Assembly: GCA_964604565.1 (NCBI GenBank)
Contig: CAZRZN010000002.1
Location: 4,821 to 68,820, forward strand
Length of the DNA: 64,000 nucleotides
From: CAZRZN01 sp964604565
GTDB taxonomy: Bacteria; Pseudomonadota; Alphaproteobacteria; Rhodobacterales; Rhodobacteraceae
Direction of reading: 5' to 3'
A program made the translations under genes and the position numbers. Shown piece after piece: positions 1-9,507 of this stretch. Numbering within the stretch: position 1 is the first letter of the stretch; every line of letters starts with the position of its first letter. A model generated the notes under the pieces. It had not been told where the DNA came from, did no database searches, and worked only from the letters and a program-made list of their open reading frames with translations.

Positions 1-659
1 ACTGTGCGCTGGATCTCTTGATGATCGGGGCGGATCCGGCGCTGGTGCCATGTGCGCGGCACGAAGAAGCTTTCGGGGAAATCGAACGCCTCTGCCTGCA
101 CATCCTGACAGAAGGCCAGCGTGACGGGTCCGCATTCCGCCGGATCTGTCAGGGTTGCCATGGCCCGGGGCAGGGCGGTCAGCAATTGCTCCGGCCGGGT
201 GATGCGATCAAAATAGCGCGAAACCGGGCGGAAACAGTCGTTGGCAGAAACGGTTCCATCGCCAAAATCCTCCACCTGTTGCAGCACCGGATCGGGGCCG
301 CGGTTGGCAAAGACATCGCCGGGCACCAGCAATACGGGCAGCCGGTTGACATGCGCCAGCGCGGCGGCGGTCACCATGTTGGTCCCGCCGGGGCCTATGG
401 ACGACGTGACCATCATCGCGCGCTGCCGTCTGGACTGTTTGGCGTAGGCGATTGCGGCATGGGCCATCGTCTGCTCGTTGTGGCCGCGATAAGTGGGCAG
501 CGTGTCACGGGCACCATAGAGCGCCTCACCAAGACCCGCGACGTTGCCGTGCCCAAAGATTGCCCAGCAGCCGGCAAGGAAACGCTCGCCGTTTTCATTC
601 ATTTGCGCGGACAGATAGCGCACCATCGCCTGCGCCGCGGTCAGTCGGATCGTTGTCAT
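1..659 (-). CDS. iolD: 3D-(3,5/4)-trihydroxycyclohexane-1,2-dione hydrolase, N-terminal part (window edge)
   Basis: IolD is the thiamine-diphosphate-dependent hydrolase that opens the ring of trihydroxycyclohexanedione in myo-inositol catabolism. About 219 N-terminal residues are present; the rest lies beyond base 1. The translation starts [19 protein letters not shown] and runs through the typical ThDP-enzyme N-terminal domain, including [18 protein letters not shown], the [14 protein letters not shown] segment with the expected catalytic Glu-type context, and [15 protein letters not shown]. The ATG (657-659) overlaps the iolC stop codon as ATGA, so the two genes are translationally coupled. 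Identity is secure from family sequence and from its place next to iolC. Confidence 0.93.
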   Translation of the reverse strand, partial: MTTIRLTAAQAMVRYLSAQMNENGERFLAGCWAIFGHGNVAGLGEALYGARDTLPTYRGHNEQTMAHAAIAYAKQSRRQRAMMVTSSIGPGGTNMVTAAALAHVNRLPVLLVPGDVFANRGPDPVLQQVEDFGDGTVSANDCFRPVSRYFDRITRPEQLLTALPRAMATLTDPAECGPVTLAFCQDVQAEAFDFPESFFVPRTWHQRRIRPDHQEIQRT

Positions 660-2560
660 GGTCGGTTCTCCTCTCGCACGGTGTCCCAGTATCCGCAGAG
701 CCGTGCGTAATTGTCCTTCATTTGCGCGACAGCCGCGTCGTCGGTCATCGTGCCGGCCATCCAGTCCCGGGCTGCGTCGGCAAAGATCGTGCGGCCGACG
801 GCAAAGCCCTTTACCAAGCCATGACGCGCCGCTGCCGCGAAACTGTCCTTCAGGGCGGCGTCCGTGGCCCCAAGACCCAAGACCAGTATACCACGTGTAT
901 GCGGGTCATGCGCCTCGATCGCGTCGACCGTGGCCTGCCAAGCCGCATCGCCGGTCATCGGTTCCAGTTTCCACCAATCCGGATAGACGCCGATCTGGTA
1001 GAACCTGCGGATCACCTGCGCGGTGGTGTCGTCGTCGACCGGACCGGCCTTGGACGGGATCACCTCCAGCAGAAATTCCAGCCGGTTCCGGCGCGCGGCA
1101 TGGAACAGGCGCAGGACGGTCGCCTCCTGATCGGCGCGCATCTCCGCGGGATCGTCCGGATGGTAGAAGCACAAGACCTTCACCACATGCTCCAGCGGCC
1201 ATTCGTTCAAACCGCCGAAATCCGGACCAATCTCCGGCTCAAGCATCAGGGGCCGCGAGCCGGGCCATTCCACCGGCCGCCCGATCCACAGTCCGCGCCC
1301 CGCCGCCCGGTAAAGCGCGTCGCGGCCAAGGCGGCTGTCGCAGAGCAGGCCATAACCCGTGCCGTCGCCTGCCACCTGCGTGCATGCGTCGAGGCACAGT
1401 GTCTTGAACCGATCGATCCGTTCGGGCGTTGCGCCCTCCAGCGTTTCCAGCTGCATCCGGTGGTCGAAGGCAAAGATGCGCATCACCGGCCAGTCGCCCT
1501 TGCGGTTGGTGGCCCAATGCACCTGTTCCAGGGTCTGATCCTTGCGCAACGCCTTATCCACGACGCCCCGTTCAAGGAAGAATTGCAGTTCCGTCCAAGA
1601 GGGACAGGCGGGCGCGCAGCCGTGGCGCGACACTGCCAAGGCGCCACAGGCATTGGCGTATGTCAGGGCGGTTGGCCAGTCTTCTCCATCCAGCCACCCC
1701 TTGAGCAGACCGGACATGAACCCGTCGCCGGCCCCAAGCACGTTGAAGACCTCGATGGGAAAGCCCGGTCCGCTCTGGCCCTCGTCCAGCGTGTCGGGGA
1801 TTGCACCGGTAAAGGCCGCGGCCCCCATCGGACCGCGTTTGCAGACCAGCGTGGCGCCGGACACCTTGCGAACGTTGCGCAGGGCCTGGAGCGTATCCGT
1901 GCTGCCACCCGCGATGTGGAATTCCTCCTCGGTGCCGACGATCAGGTCGAAGAGGTGAAGGGAGGATTGCAGTTTGGCGGTGACCTTCTCCGACGCGATG
2001 AACCGTTCCTCGCCCGCGCCATGACCGGCCAGACCCCAGAGATTGGGCCTGTAGTCGATGTCCAGCGCGGTCTGCATCTCGTTGTCCCGCGCGTAGTTCA
2101 GCGCCTTGAGCACGGCCGCCTCCGTGCGGGGGTGCGACAGATGAGTGCCGGTCGCGACGACCGCGCGCGCCTGCGCCAGAAAGGCGTCGTCGATGTCGTC
2201 CTCGCACAGGGCCATGTCGGCACAGTTCTCGCGGTAGAAAATCAAGGGAAACTGTTCCTGATCGCGGATCCCCAGCAGCACCAGCGCGGTCAGCCGCTCC
2301 GGATCTGTCACGACGCCGCGGGTATCGACGCCCTCTCGGGCCAGTTCCTCGCGGATGAACCGGCCCATGTGTTCATCGCCAACGCGGGTGATGAGCGCGG
2401 ATTTCAGGCCAAGTCGCGCGGTTCCGGCGGCCATGTTGGTGGGTGATCCGCCGATATATTTGTTGAAGCTTGCCATGTCCTCTAGCCGCCCGCCGATCTG
2501 CGCCCCGTAGAGGTCGACCGAGGATCGTCCAATGGTGATCACATCCAGGGTCTTGCCCAT
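656..2560 (-). CDS. iolC: Bifunctional 5-dehydro-2-deoxygluconokinase / DUF2090 aldolase-like protein (IolC fusion)
   Basis: The 634-residue protein fuses two domains. Residues 1-330 are a PfkB-family sugar kinase (start [27 protein letters not shown] near 38, catalytic motif LGAGDGF at 275-281), expected to phosphorylate 5-dehydro-2-deoxygluconate. Residues about 355-630 are a DUF2090 domain beginning [13 protein letters not shown], thought in proteobacterial fusions to supply the 5-dehydro-2-deoxyphosphogluconate aldolase step. This fusion is common in proteobacteria; Bacillus IolC has the kinase half only. The ATG at 2558-2560 is preceded by GGAAAGG. It forms an operon with iolD through a 4-base overlap and lies downstream of a LacI-type regulator on the same strand. 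Confidence 0.94.
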   Translation of the reverse strand: MGKTLDVITIGRSSVDLYGAQIGGRLEDMASFNKYIGGSPTNMAAGTARLGLKSALITRVGDEHMGRFIREELAREGVDTRGVVTDPERLTALVLLGIRDQEQFPLIFYRENCADMALCEDDIDDAFLAQARAVVATGTHLSHPRTEAAVLKALNYARDNEMQTALDIDYRPNLWGLAGHGAGEERFIASEKVTAKLQSSLHLFDLIVGTEEEFHIAGGSTDTLQALRNVRKVSGATLVCKRGPMGAAAFTGAIPDTLDEGQSGPGFPIEVFNVLGAGDGFMSGLLKGWLDGEDWPTALTYANACGALAVSRHGCAPACPSWTELQFFLERGVVDKALRKDQTLEQVHWATNRKGDWPVMRIFAFDHRMQLETLEGATPERIDRFKTLCLDACTQVAGDGTGYGLLCDSRLGRDALYRAAGRGLWIGRPVEWPGSRPLMLEPEIGPDFGGLNEWPLEHVVKVLCFYHPDDPAEMRADQEATVLRLFHAARRNRLEFLLEVIPSKAGPVDDDTTAQVIRRFYQIGVYPDWWKLEPMTGDAAWQATVDAIEAHDPHTRGILVLGLGATDAALKDSFAAAARHGLVKGFAVGRTIFADAARDWMAGTMTDDAAVAQMKDNYARLCGYWDTVREENRP

Positions 2561-2934
2561 GCCGTCTGCCTTTCCGGATCATAGAGTGTGCGCCGTTCTC
2601 CCGTCACGACGCGTGCTGCCGTGAAATTGGGCCGGGAAGGGCTGTCTGGTCAATTCCCTTTCGTGTGCTTCCTATCATTCATGACAGGTCTTGAGGGAAA
2701 ACGCAGAGAGACTTTCCTCATGTGGAATGACCAGTAGAGGAGGGGGGGCTTGCTTGAACGGGGCAATGGCGGATGCTGTCGGCACCGCATGTGTGTGGTT
2801 AAGATTTCAGACGGCAGTTGGGTCAGCGTCCTGGGTTTCGTTACAGCACGATTTTCGCCCGCGCCATCACGGCCGCGCATACTCGGTCGCAAGACGGCGT
2901 TGGCGCGCAAGGTCGTTGCCGTCACGTATGACGC
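2561..2934. other. iolC upstream intergenic region
   Basis: This 374-base stretch separates the LacI-type regulator from iolC and should hold the iolCD promoter. The only structure I could pick out is the imperfect inverted repeat at 2692-2720, listed separately. The short open frames here on both strands lack ribosome sites and family resemblance. Confidence 0.5.
2692..2720. promoter_or_regulatory. Imperfect inverted repeat upstream of iolC, possible operator
   Basis: TGAGGGAAA (2692-2700) and TTTCCTCA (2713-2720) are inverted copies apart from one extra G, separated by 12 bases. It lies about 130-160 bases upstream of iolC and next to a LacI-family regulator gene, so an operator role is plausible but unproven. 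The spacing is wide for a LacI operator. Confidence 0.3.
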
Positions 2935-3966
2935 TCAGACGGATTCGGGCAGGTAGAGGTCCGGGCGCAAGAAATGCTGACCAGGTGTGGCCGCATCGCG
3001 CGATTGCACTGCTTCTGTCATAAGGGTGATCGTGTCGTTGCAAAGCTGTTCCAGAGGCGTTGCTATGGCCATCTCGGCATATCGATCGGCCAGCGCCGCG
3101 CGGGATTCGGGGATGATCTCATGCAGGATCATTGCGACCTGTCCGGGCGCGCGAACTTCCCGCAGTGCGGCGATAGCGCCTTCCATGCCACCACCCGCGC
3201 AGTAAAGCCCCTTCAGGTCCGGGTGCCGCTGCAACAGTTCCAGCGTGGTCTCATAGGTCAGCTGCCGGGTCTCAAGGTTCACCATCGTGTCCAGCACGGT
3301 AAAGTCCGGCCCATATTCGCGGAAATAACTGCGAAACCCTGTCTCACGCAGCTCATGGCCGTGCCAGCGGTAGCCGCCGACAAAAACCGCGAGCTTCCCG
3401 GGGCGGCCCACGGTCTTGTACATCATGTGGGCCGCGATCCGCCCCACCTTCATGTTGTTCAGGCCGATATACCCTTGGCGGACGCCCTGAGCATAGTCGT
3501 TGAGCATGGAAAAGCAGGGGACGCCGCCAGCCTGCAACTGGCTGACCGTGTCGGTGATCTGGACATGGTTCACCGCCGAAGATGCCAGCGCATCGCACTG
3601 TGGTGCAAGGCCCGTCATCAGCCCGGCGATGTCTCCCGGGCTTTGCGACGGGGCGAATTCAATAACGATCTTGCCGCGGATACCGGGCGCGCGGGCAACC
3701 GCGGCCTCCATTTCGCGGGCGACATCCTGCCAGAACGGCTGGCGGGCCTTGGGAAAGACAAAGCCAAAGCGGATCTCGGGCAGATCGGCGAACATGCGCT
3801 GCCCGATCAATGCGGCGGCATGATAGCCGATGCGCTGCGCGGCCTCGTAGACGCGGCGCGCGGTTTCTTCGCGCACCTTGGCGCGACCGTTCAATACGCG
3901 GTCCACAGTGGCGACGCTGACGCCAGACTCGCGGGCCAGATCGGTGATTGTCGGGCGCTTTGCCAT
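2935..3966 (-). CDS. LacI-family transcriptional regulator, probably of inositol catabolism
   Basis: A 343-residue LacI/PurR-type repressor. The N-terminal helix-turn-helix is clear (PTITDLARESGVSVATVDRV, then a hinge-like RRVYEAAQRIGYH), followed by a periplasmic-binding-protein-like effector domain from about residue 65 (IRFGFVFP...) to the end. The ATG at 3964-3966 is preferred because AAGGA lies just upstream; a TTG one codon earlier is open but less likely. Position directly upstream of iolCD on the same strand suggests it controls inositol genes. That is inference from context: other LacI members in such positions respond to other sugars. Confidence 0.85.
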   Translation of the reverse strand: MAKRPTITDLARESGVSVATVDRVLNGRAKVREETARRVYEAAQRIGYHAAALIGQRMFADLPEIRFGFVFPKARQPFWQDVAREMEAAVARAPGIRGKIVIEFAPSQSPGDIAGLMTGLAPQCDALASSAVNHVQITDTVSQLQAGGVPCFSMLNDYAQGVRQGYIGLNNMKVGRIAAHMMYKTVGRPGKLAVFVGGYRWHGHELRETGFRSYFREYGPDFTVLDTMVNLETRQLTYETTLELLQRHPDLKGLYCAGGGMEGAIAALREVRAPGQVAMILHEIIPESRAALADRYAEMAIATPLEQLCNDTITLMTEAVQSRDAATPGQHFLRPDLYLPESV

Positions 3967-4331
3967 CAAGATCCTTGCGTGGTGATGATGTTTTTCTCGC
4001 CTACTAATGACATTTTTTGAAAGAAATCTAGCGTCACCTTTTCATGGTCGTGCATCCCGGGGGACCGCCAAGAAGCGAAAGGCCTGTTCCGCGCTGTCCC
4101 GTGGTCGCCCGGCGGGCACGGGGGCGCGATTGTCACAGCACCCTGCGAGAGCGCGACAGCCCGTGCGGTGCCGCTGTCTTCGCCCTGTGCCGGGCCAACC
4201 GGCCGCCGGGGGAATGGCTGTCCGCAGGACAGTTTACAAGACACCGTCGGGCATGCACGAAAAAGGCGGGCGGTGCTGTCGCACCCGCCCGCCCGCAGGA
4301 TTGCCGCCGTGTCAGGCCGGGGAAGCCCCTG
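3967..4331. other. Intergenic region between the LacI-type gene and the ompA-like gene
   Basis: The part next to the regulator start (3985-4040) is AT-rich and probably carries the promoter of the LacI-type gene. The far end holds the terminator of the envelope operon (4260-4293). I see no gene in between. Confidence 0.5.
4260..4293 (-). terminator. Rho-independent terminator of the protease/cytochrome/OmpA operon
   Basis: On the plus strand AAAAA (4260-4264) is followed by GGCGGGCGGTGC (4265-4276), loop TGTC, and GCACCCGCCCGCC (4281-4293). Read on the minus strand this is a 12-13 base-pair GC-rich hairpin with one bulge, followed by five T. It lies 39 bases past the stop of the ompA-like gene. 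Confidence 0.88.
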
Positions 4332-5063
4332 TCAGTAACGGCACACGGAGCTGGCCGTCTGCAACACCGCCCCCGGCGTATCGGGCAACCGCAGGAAGGT
4401 CACGCGACGGTTCTCCGCCGCGTTCGGATAAGCCTCATCCTTGAGCACATATTCCCCCCACCCCACCGGGTAGAGCGGCACATTGGCATAGCCGCTTTCC
4501 AGCAGCCGCGTCACCGATGCGGCCCGCCGCAGGGAAAGATCGCAGTTGTAACCCTCGGACCCGACGGCATCGGTATGGCCGATCACCGCATAGGACGTGC
4601 CTTGGAGTGCCGGATCGTTCAATGCCGCGATGAGGCTGTCGATCTTGCCGCGCTGGTCCCCACGAACGCGGTCGCTGTCATAATCGAACTCGATCGTGAT
4701 CGCGACCGAGGGCAGGGTGACCTTGCCCGTCCTGGGCGGTTCCGGGGCGTCGTACCGGGGTGGTTCCGGCGGGGGGGCCTTACTGACGACGACCTTGTTT
4801 TCGTCAAGATCCAGAACCAGTGTCTCGAACTGAACTGCGGGCCCCGCGCTTTCAAAGGATATTCCTCCCGGATCGATGTCCACATCGGCGCAACTGGCGG
4901 CATTGGCATCAAGGAGGCAGCCGGCCATACGGTTTTGCGGCTGTGGGTCGGGTTTGAACTCGATGACCGGATCGTCCCCGGGGATGAAGATTTCGCCGCT
5001 CTGCGCATGGCCTGCCATCGGCAGACCAAGGCAGAGAGCGACGCTCAGGGTCAACTTGCGCAT
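4332..5063 (-). CDS. Exported OmpA-family protein
   Basis: A 243-residue protein with a signal peptide (MRKLTLSVALCLGLPMAGHA, cleavage near AHAQ/S) and a C-terminal OmpA-type peptidoglycan-binding domain from about residue 120: ITIEFDYDSDRV, then IGHTDAVGSEGYNCDLSLRR and the NRRVTFLRL end. The central part (60-115) is a proline-rich linker. The domain normally anchors a protein to peptidoglycan. The ATG at 5061-5063 is chosen over one three codons upstream because AGGAG (5073-5077) touches the upstream ATG but sits nine bases from this one. It is the last gene of a three-gene operon, 13 bases after the cytochrome-like gene. Confidence 0.85.
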   Translation of the reverse strand: MRKLTLSVALCLGLPMAGHAQSGEIFIPGDDPVIEFKPDPQPQNRMAGCLLDANAASCADVDIDPGGISFESAGPAVQFETLVLDLDENKVVVSKAPPPEPPRYDAPEPPRTGKVTLPSVAITIEFDYDSDRVRGDQRGKIDSLIAALNDPALQGTSYAVIGHTDAVGSEGYNCDLSLRRAASVTRLLESGYANVPLYPVGWGEYVLKDEAYPNAAENRRVTFLRLPDTPGAVLQTASSVCRY

Positions 5064-5076
5064 CGCTCTCATCTCC

Positions 5077-7578
5077 TCAGTATTCCCGAACCATGACCGA
5101 GATCTGGGCCTTGGTCACGTCAGGATTGTGCTTGCTGACGGCGCGGTAGTCGACGCCGCTGTCGGTTTTCTTCTGGTCCTTGGCGCCGCCATTCAGATCC
5201 AGCACCAGGGTTTCGTTCACGACACTTTCGTAACGATCCTTGGAGACGGTCTTGTGTCCGGCCGAGCAGGAGACCTTGGATGTGTCGCGGGTCACCTTGT
5301 CAATTGCCGCCTGACCGCCGTTGCAGATCGCAAGGATCGTCTCGAGGCCCGGTTCGGAGGTGCGCAGCGCCCCCTTCGGCGGAAAGACATACTGGGTGCC
5401 GCCCGGGATGACGATATCCTCAAGTCCCGGAAAGGGATAGAGCACACAGCTGTCGTGATCGTCGTCGATCGAGATCAACGTCAGGCGGCAATCGTGGCGC
5501 GGTTCGATGAAGATTCTCAGTTCATCGCCGACCTTGTAGGTGGGCCGGTCGGTGTAGACCGTCAGGTGACTCTGCGCTGCGGCGGAATGCTGCACCGGAT
5601 CGTAGTCGGCGCCGTATTTCCTGGCGTCGTCATGGGTCTTGATCGGTTCATTACCCTTCACGACATAGTCGTTGCCGGTGACCTTGTAATCGCCATCCTT
5701 CACGACAGAGGGTGTCTTGTAACCGTCATCCTTGACCACGACGACCTTCTTCGCAGGCGGCTCATAGTCGGTGTCCTTGACCACCTGCTTGATCGAATGG
5801 GACAGGTCGGCCGTAACGACATAGTCTGTCTTGTAGGGGCGGTAGTCGGTCAGCGTGTCGAGCAGGACCGGATAGGCCGCAGTCCATTCGTCCCGCGCGA
5901 TGGGTGAGACGTCCAGACGTGTCAGAAGACCGGCCATGTCCCGTGTGGCAAAGGCCATGCGCGAGCGCAGCGCGTCCGAGGTCAGACCGAGTTCGTTGGC
6001 CGCCTGGTCGAAGTCGATGAAGTAATCGACGTGATAGACGAACAGACCGCGCACGGGTTCCAGACCGGCAACCTTGGTGTCCGGTTCGATCCCCGCCTGG
6101 TCCAGCGTGTTGAGGAAATCCTCCATGTCGCGCTGGAAATACTCGTTGACGACATCCTTGCCCGGATAGATCGCGTCGATTGTCTGCCGCGCCGAGGACG
6201 GCAGGGCCAGGTTGTTCAGCGCGACCTCCCGCACCGAGTCATCGTTGAAGCGCATTCCCTTGACGTGGCAGGAGATGCAGGAGATGCCGTTGACGACCTC
6301 ACCGGTGCCATCGGGATAGTCCGTGTCGCGCACGATCGACGTCGGGCCGACGTTCAGACGCTCCCCATCGGCGGTGTTGAGATAGTAGGCGTGAAACCCG
6401 TTCGGCAGGGTAAAGATCGACTCGCCCCCATCATGTTCGAAAGCCAGGTCGGGACCGTAGGCCTCGATCGGGCCCAGCGGATATTCGAAAAAGCTCTGTC
6501 TGCCCTGTGACCCGGCAAAGTCATAGGACGTCCAGAAAAAGCCTGTTCCCATGGGGTGACGTTCGATGAGACGATTGTGCGTGGAGACGCCCGAGTCCTG
6601 AAAGCCGGCGCGCACGACCTGCTCGTTCAGGATGTTCTTGGCCATGTCGATGCCCAGCTTGGCCTCCAAACCCGCGACGGTGTCCGGCAGACCCAGCATG
6701 TCATAGTAGAGGGGCGAAACGGACGCGGTCGCCGTAAACCAGTCGGCGCGGATCACGGGAACCTGCGTCCCGGCGAGGTTTTGCAGCGATCCGAGATACG
6801 GATCGGTATCGCTCTGCATGGCATAGGGATATTCCGCTTCGAGGTAGCCCCATGTTTCATGCGTCCAGTCGAGATCCGGCAAGAAGACGCGCAGCAGCAC
6901 GCCATGGTCATCGACCTTTTCGAACTTGTAGATGTTCGGGTTCCAGCTGAGCGCGTTCAGCAGCTTGACCGTGGCCGCCAGATACCCTTGATAGTTTTCA
7001 TCGGTGACTTCGGGATCGTTCCACATCGGCCGCATCGAGATATAGCGGATGCGGTCGCGGCGGTTCGTCGGCTGGCTTTGCAGATCGGTATGGGCCATGG
7101 CATACATATCGGCCAGCGAGATGAACTTGCGTGGTTCGGGCGCGGTTTCACCCAGCGCGACGATCCAGTCCTCAAGCTGCTTCAATTCGGTCTCGTCCGG
7201 CACGCAATCGGGGTCCCAGCAGTTGTCGGGCATGGCGGGGGCGCCGCCGGTGATCACCTGATAGAGCTTGGATTTGGTCGGATCGCCCAGAATGACCAGC
7301 TTGGGGTCCTGGGCCAGACGGCGCAGGTCAAGCACATGCCCGAAGCCGGCCTTTGGCTTGTCCAGACCGTCGCCCAGAGCCCCCTGCTGGTGGCAGTCCG
7401 CGCAATATTTCTGCAACACGCCGTAGGCGGCGGTTTCATACTCCGTCGCGTCGGCGGGCAGGCTGTAGTCGAGGTCTTCGGCAACGACAAGCTTGCTCTG
7501 GTCCTGAGCCATCGCTGGAAGGGCGAAGGCGGTCGACAGGGCGACGACGCTCACCTTCATCAGATCATGTGGTTTCAT
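5077..7578 (-). CDS. Periplasmic two-haem c-type cytochrome-like protein with C-terminal DUF4384 domain
   Basis: An 833-residue exported protein. It has a signal peptide (residues 1-24, ending PAMAQ), a first haem-binding CADCH at 59-63 in a YCADCHQQG context, a long middle region rich in aromatic residues, and a second CISCH at 434-438. Residues about 599-645 form a degenerate VVKDxxY-type repeat linker. A DUF4384-like domain follows at about 671-760 (VYTDRPTYKVGDELRIFI, then DSCVLYPFPG). Cys pairs at 120/125 and in the C-terminal domain could form disulphides. Start: AAAGGAG upstream of the ATG. It lies 42 bases after the protease gene and 13 before the ompA-like gene. I do not know the function; electron transfer or redox sensing in the envelope is possible. 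Confidence 0.75.
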   Translation of the reverse strand: MKPHDLMKVSVVALSTAFALPAMAQDQSKLVVAEDLDYSLPADATEYETAAYGVLQKYCADCHQQGALGDGLDKPKAGFGHVLDLRRLAQDPKLVILGDPTKSKLYQVITGGAPAMPDNCWDPDCVPDETELKQLEDWIVALGETAPEPRKFISLADMYAMAHTDLQSQPTNRRDRIRYISMRPMWNDPEVTDENYQGYLAATVKLLNALSWNPNIYKFEKVDDHGVLLRVFLPDLDWTHETWGYLEAEYPYAMQSDTDPYLGSLQNLAGTQVPVIRADWFTATASVSPLYYDMLGLPDTVAGLEAKLGIDMAKNILNEQVVRAGFQDSGVSTHNRLIERHPMGTGFFWTSYDFAGSQGRQSFFEYPLGPIEAYGPDLAFEHDGGESIFTLPNGFHAYYLNTADGERLNVGPTSIVRDTDYPDGTGEVVNGISCISCHVKGMRFNDDSVREVALNNLALPSSARQTIDAIYPGKDVVNEYFQRDMEDFLNTLDQAGIEPDTKVAGLEPVRGLFVYHVDYFIDFDQAANELGLTSDALRSRMAFATRDMAGLLTRLDVSPIARDEWTAAYPVLLDTLTDYRPYKTDYVVTADLSHSIKQVVKDTDYEPPAKKVVVVKDDGYKTPSVVKDGDYKVTGNDYVVKGNEPIKTHDDARKYGADYDPVQHSAAAQSHLTVYTDRPTYKVGDELRIFIEPRHDCRLTLISIDDDHDSCVLYPFPGLEDIVIPGGTQYVFPPKGALRTSEPGLETILAICNGGQAAIDKVTRDTSKVSCSAGHKTVSKDRYESVVNETLVLDLNGGAKDQKKTDSGVDYRAVSKHNPDVTKAQISVMVREY

Positions 7579-7620
7579 CTCATTATCTCCTTTGAAAGGG
7601 CGTTTGGTTTGGAATTCTGA

Positions 7621-9507
7621 TTACCGGCACTGGATTGATAGATATTTTTTCGAGGCCCAGCCGGTCACACCGCCGGAGCCGCGATAGGGATTCATGCATT
7701 GCCCGGAGAGGCAGCGGATCTGCGCCCAGTTGCCGCTCTGGTTCAGCACCTGAAGGGTGTCGCCGAGATACGTCTCGGAGATGATCCGACCGCGGGTGCT
7801 GGCCTGCGTCCGGATGTTCAGAAACCCCGAGCCGTCCGCACGCGTGCGGTTGCTGTAGCGGTTCAGGTTGACGACCTGCGCCCGGCATTGTGGCGAAGGT
7901 TGCGTCCGGGGCTTGTTCGAGGTCAGGTAGCGGTCCGAAACCCAGCCCGTCTGGCCATTGGAAAGGCGGATGTTGGACCAGTCGTCGCGCCGGTCCATCA
8001 CTGAAACCTTGGTGGCAAAGTTGATCGTCGTGATGACGCCAAATTGCGTTCCCGGGCCGCCCCGCACGTTCAGGTTGTCCGTTCCGGTGACATACATATC
8101 ATAGGATGGGCGGGGTGCGGGCTTTGGCGCGGGTGCGACGGGGGTCATCAGATCGGTGATGCGTTCGATCACGACGCGGGCGATGCAATCCTCATCGGCG
8201 CCGCACCGGTCGCGGGTGCCGAGGCGCCAGCTTCCCTGTTCGGCGGAGGTGACAGGCCGGGCCGGATCGGCGTAGGCGCGTTCCATTTCTTCGTCGAGAC
8301 CGGCCAGATAGCGGCTGCCGCATATCGCGCGCTCTGTCGGGGTCAGGCGGCCGTTGTCGCACCACGGGCGCAGGGGGTCCGCTACCTGCGGTTCCTCCGG
8401 CGGTGGCGGGGGCGTATTGTCAACCACGGCGCTGCATTCGCGGGCAATGTAGGACTTGGCGAGGATTGCATAGGTGTGGTCGCCGCAGACCTCCAGATAT
8501 GCCTCGTAGGCAAAGCATTGGGCGAAATCCTTCGCCTCGTCGAAGAGGGCATCGCACATGGTCAACGCGCTTTCGTCGTCTCCCGGCTCCGGCGGGCGGA
8601 TCGGGTCGTCGTCCTGTTGCGGGTCGGGGGCGGGTTCGTTTACGTCCGGCGTGACGGGTTGAGGGCCGGACGTAGCCTTCAGCACCTTGGAGTCGGCAAG
8701 GATGTCCGACATCGGGATGGCATAGTTTACGGCGTCCCGGCTGGAGCCGGCGTGGTGAAGCCCCACGACTTGCTGCAAGCCCGCGTCGATCACGGGGGAA
8801 CCCGAATTGCCCGGCAGAGTATCGCATGTGTGCAGCAATTGCCGGTTCGACAGGGCCGGGCTGTTGGCGCGACACTTCTCCCGGCTGATGCGCTGGGCCT
8901 CGCCCATCGGATGGCCGATCACCCAGTAGGGGTCGTTGTCATTTGCGATATTGGCGCTCAGTTCCAGCTTGCCGAAGTCGGCGGAGGGATCGCCGATCAC
9001 CTCCAGCACTGAATAGTCCAGCGGCTTGGATGTCTCGACCGGCGTGGGGATGACGGTGTAGCGGCGGGTGCCTTCCTCCACGCCGGTCTGCCGGTAGCCA
9101 GCGATGAACATGACGGAATCGATCCGCGTGGCGCCAGCGCGCTCATTCTCGAGGATGCCGGGAACGCAATGGTTGTTCGTCAGGATATGTTTTTCATCCA
9201 CGATGAAGGCGGTGCAGGGATAGACGCCGGTGTCGGTCAGGATATCAAGCCGGCCCACGGCCAGCCCCATCCTGGAAAAGACGCTTTGCGTGGAATAGTT
9301 CAGGATTGGTTCGTTGTTGTAATCGCCGATGGCAAGTTCGAAATTGATGTCGCCACTCGCACTTGCCGCCTGGTCGCGGTTAAGCACGACCTGCCCAAAA
9401 CTCGATCTGTCGAACCCGACGAAGTCCTGCGCCAAGGCAGGAGACGGCGCAGTGCCCGTCAGTCCGATCGAGGCGATCAGGGTTGCCAGTGAAGCAGCGA
9501 GACGCAC
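7621..9507 (-). CDS. Exported trypsin-like serine protease with LprI-like and two SH3b domains
   Basis: A 628-residue protein starting at GTG (9505-9507), chosen because it opens a clean signal peptide (MRLAASLATLIASIGLTGTA...ALA) behind AAGGGA. The trypsin-like domain covers about 35-275 with His113 (TNNHC), Asp164 (PLDYSV) and Ser235 (PGNSGSP). A proline-rich linker leads to a Cys-containing segment (317-358), a LprI-like Cys-rich segment (380-453), and two bacterial SH3 domains (475-530, LNVRGGPGTQFG; 555-626, LNIRTQASTRGR). SH3b domains usually bind cell wall or envelope ligands, and LprI domains are associated with lysozyme resistance. First gene of the operon with the cytochrome-like and OmpA-like genes. 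Confidence 0.82.
   Translation of the reverse strand: MRLAASLATLIASIGLTGTAPSPALAQDFVGFDRSSFGQVVLNRDQAASASGDINFELAIGDYNNEPILNYSTQSVFSRMGLAVGRLDILTDTGVYPCTAFIVDEKHILTNNHCVPGILENERAGATRIDSVMFIAGYRQTGVEEGTRRYTVIPTPVETSKPLDYSVLEVIGDPSADFGKLELSANIANDNDPYWVIGHPMGEAQRISREKCRANSPALSNRQLLHTCDTLPGNSGSPVIDAGLQQVVGLHHAGSSRDAVNYAIPMSDILADSKVLKATSGPQPVTPDVNEPAPDPQQDDDPIRPPEPGDDESALTMCDALFDEAKDFAQCFAYEAYLEVCGDHTYAILAKSYIARECSAVVDNTPPPPPEEPQVADPLRPWCDNGRLTPTERAICGSRYLAGLDEEMERAYADPARPVTSAEQGSWRLGTRDRCGADEDCIARVVIERITDLMTPVAPAPKPAPRPSYDMYVTGTDNLNVRGGPGTQFGVITTINFATKVSVMDRRDDWSNIRLSNGQTGWVSDRYLTSNKPRTQPSPQCRAQVVNLNRYSNRTRADGSGFLNIRTQASTRGRIISETYLGDTLQVLNQSGNWAQIRCLSGQCMNPYRGSGGVTGWASKKYLSIQCR

Noticed and set aside
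452..2446. A 664-codon plus-strand open frame opposite iolD and iolC
   Set aside because: It is antisense to well supported genes; high GC creates long antisense frames by chance.
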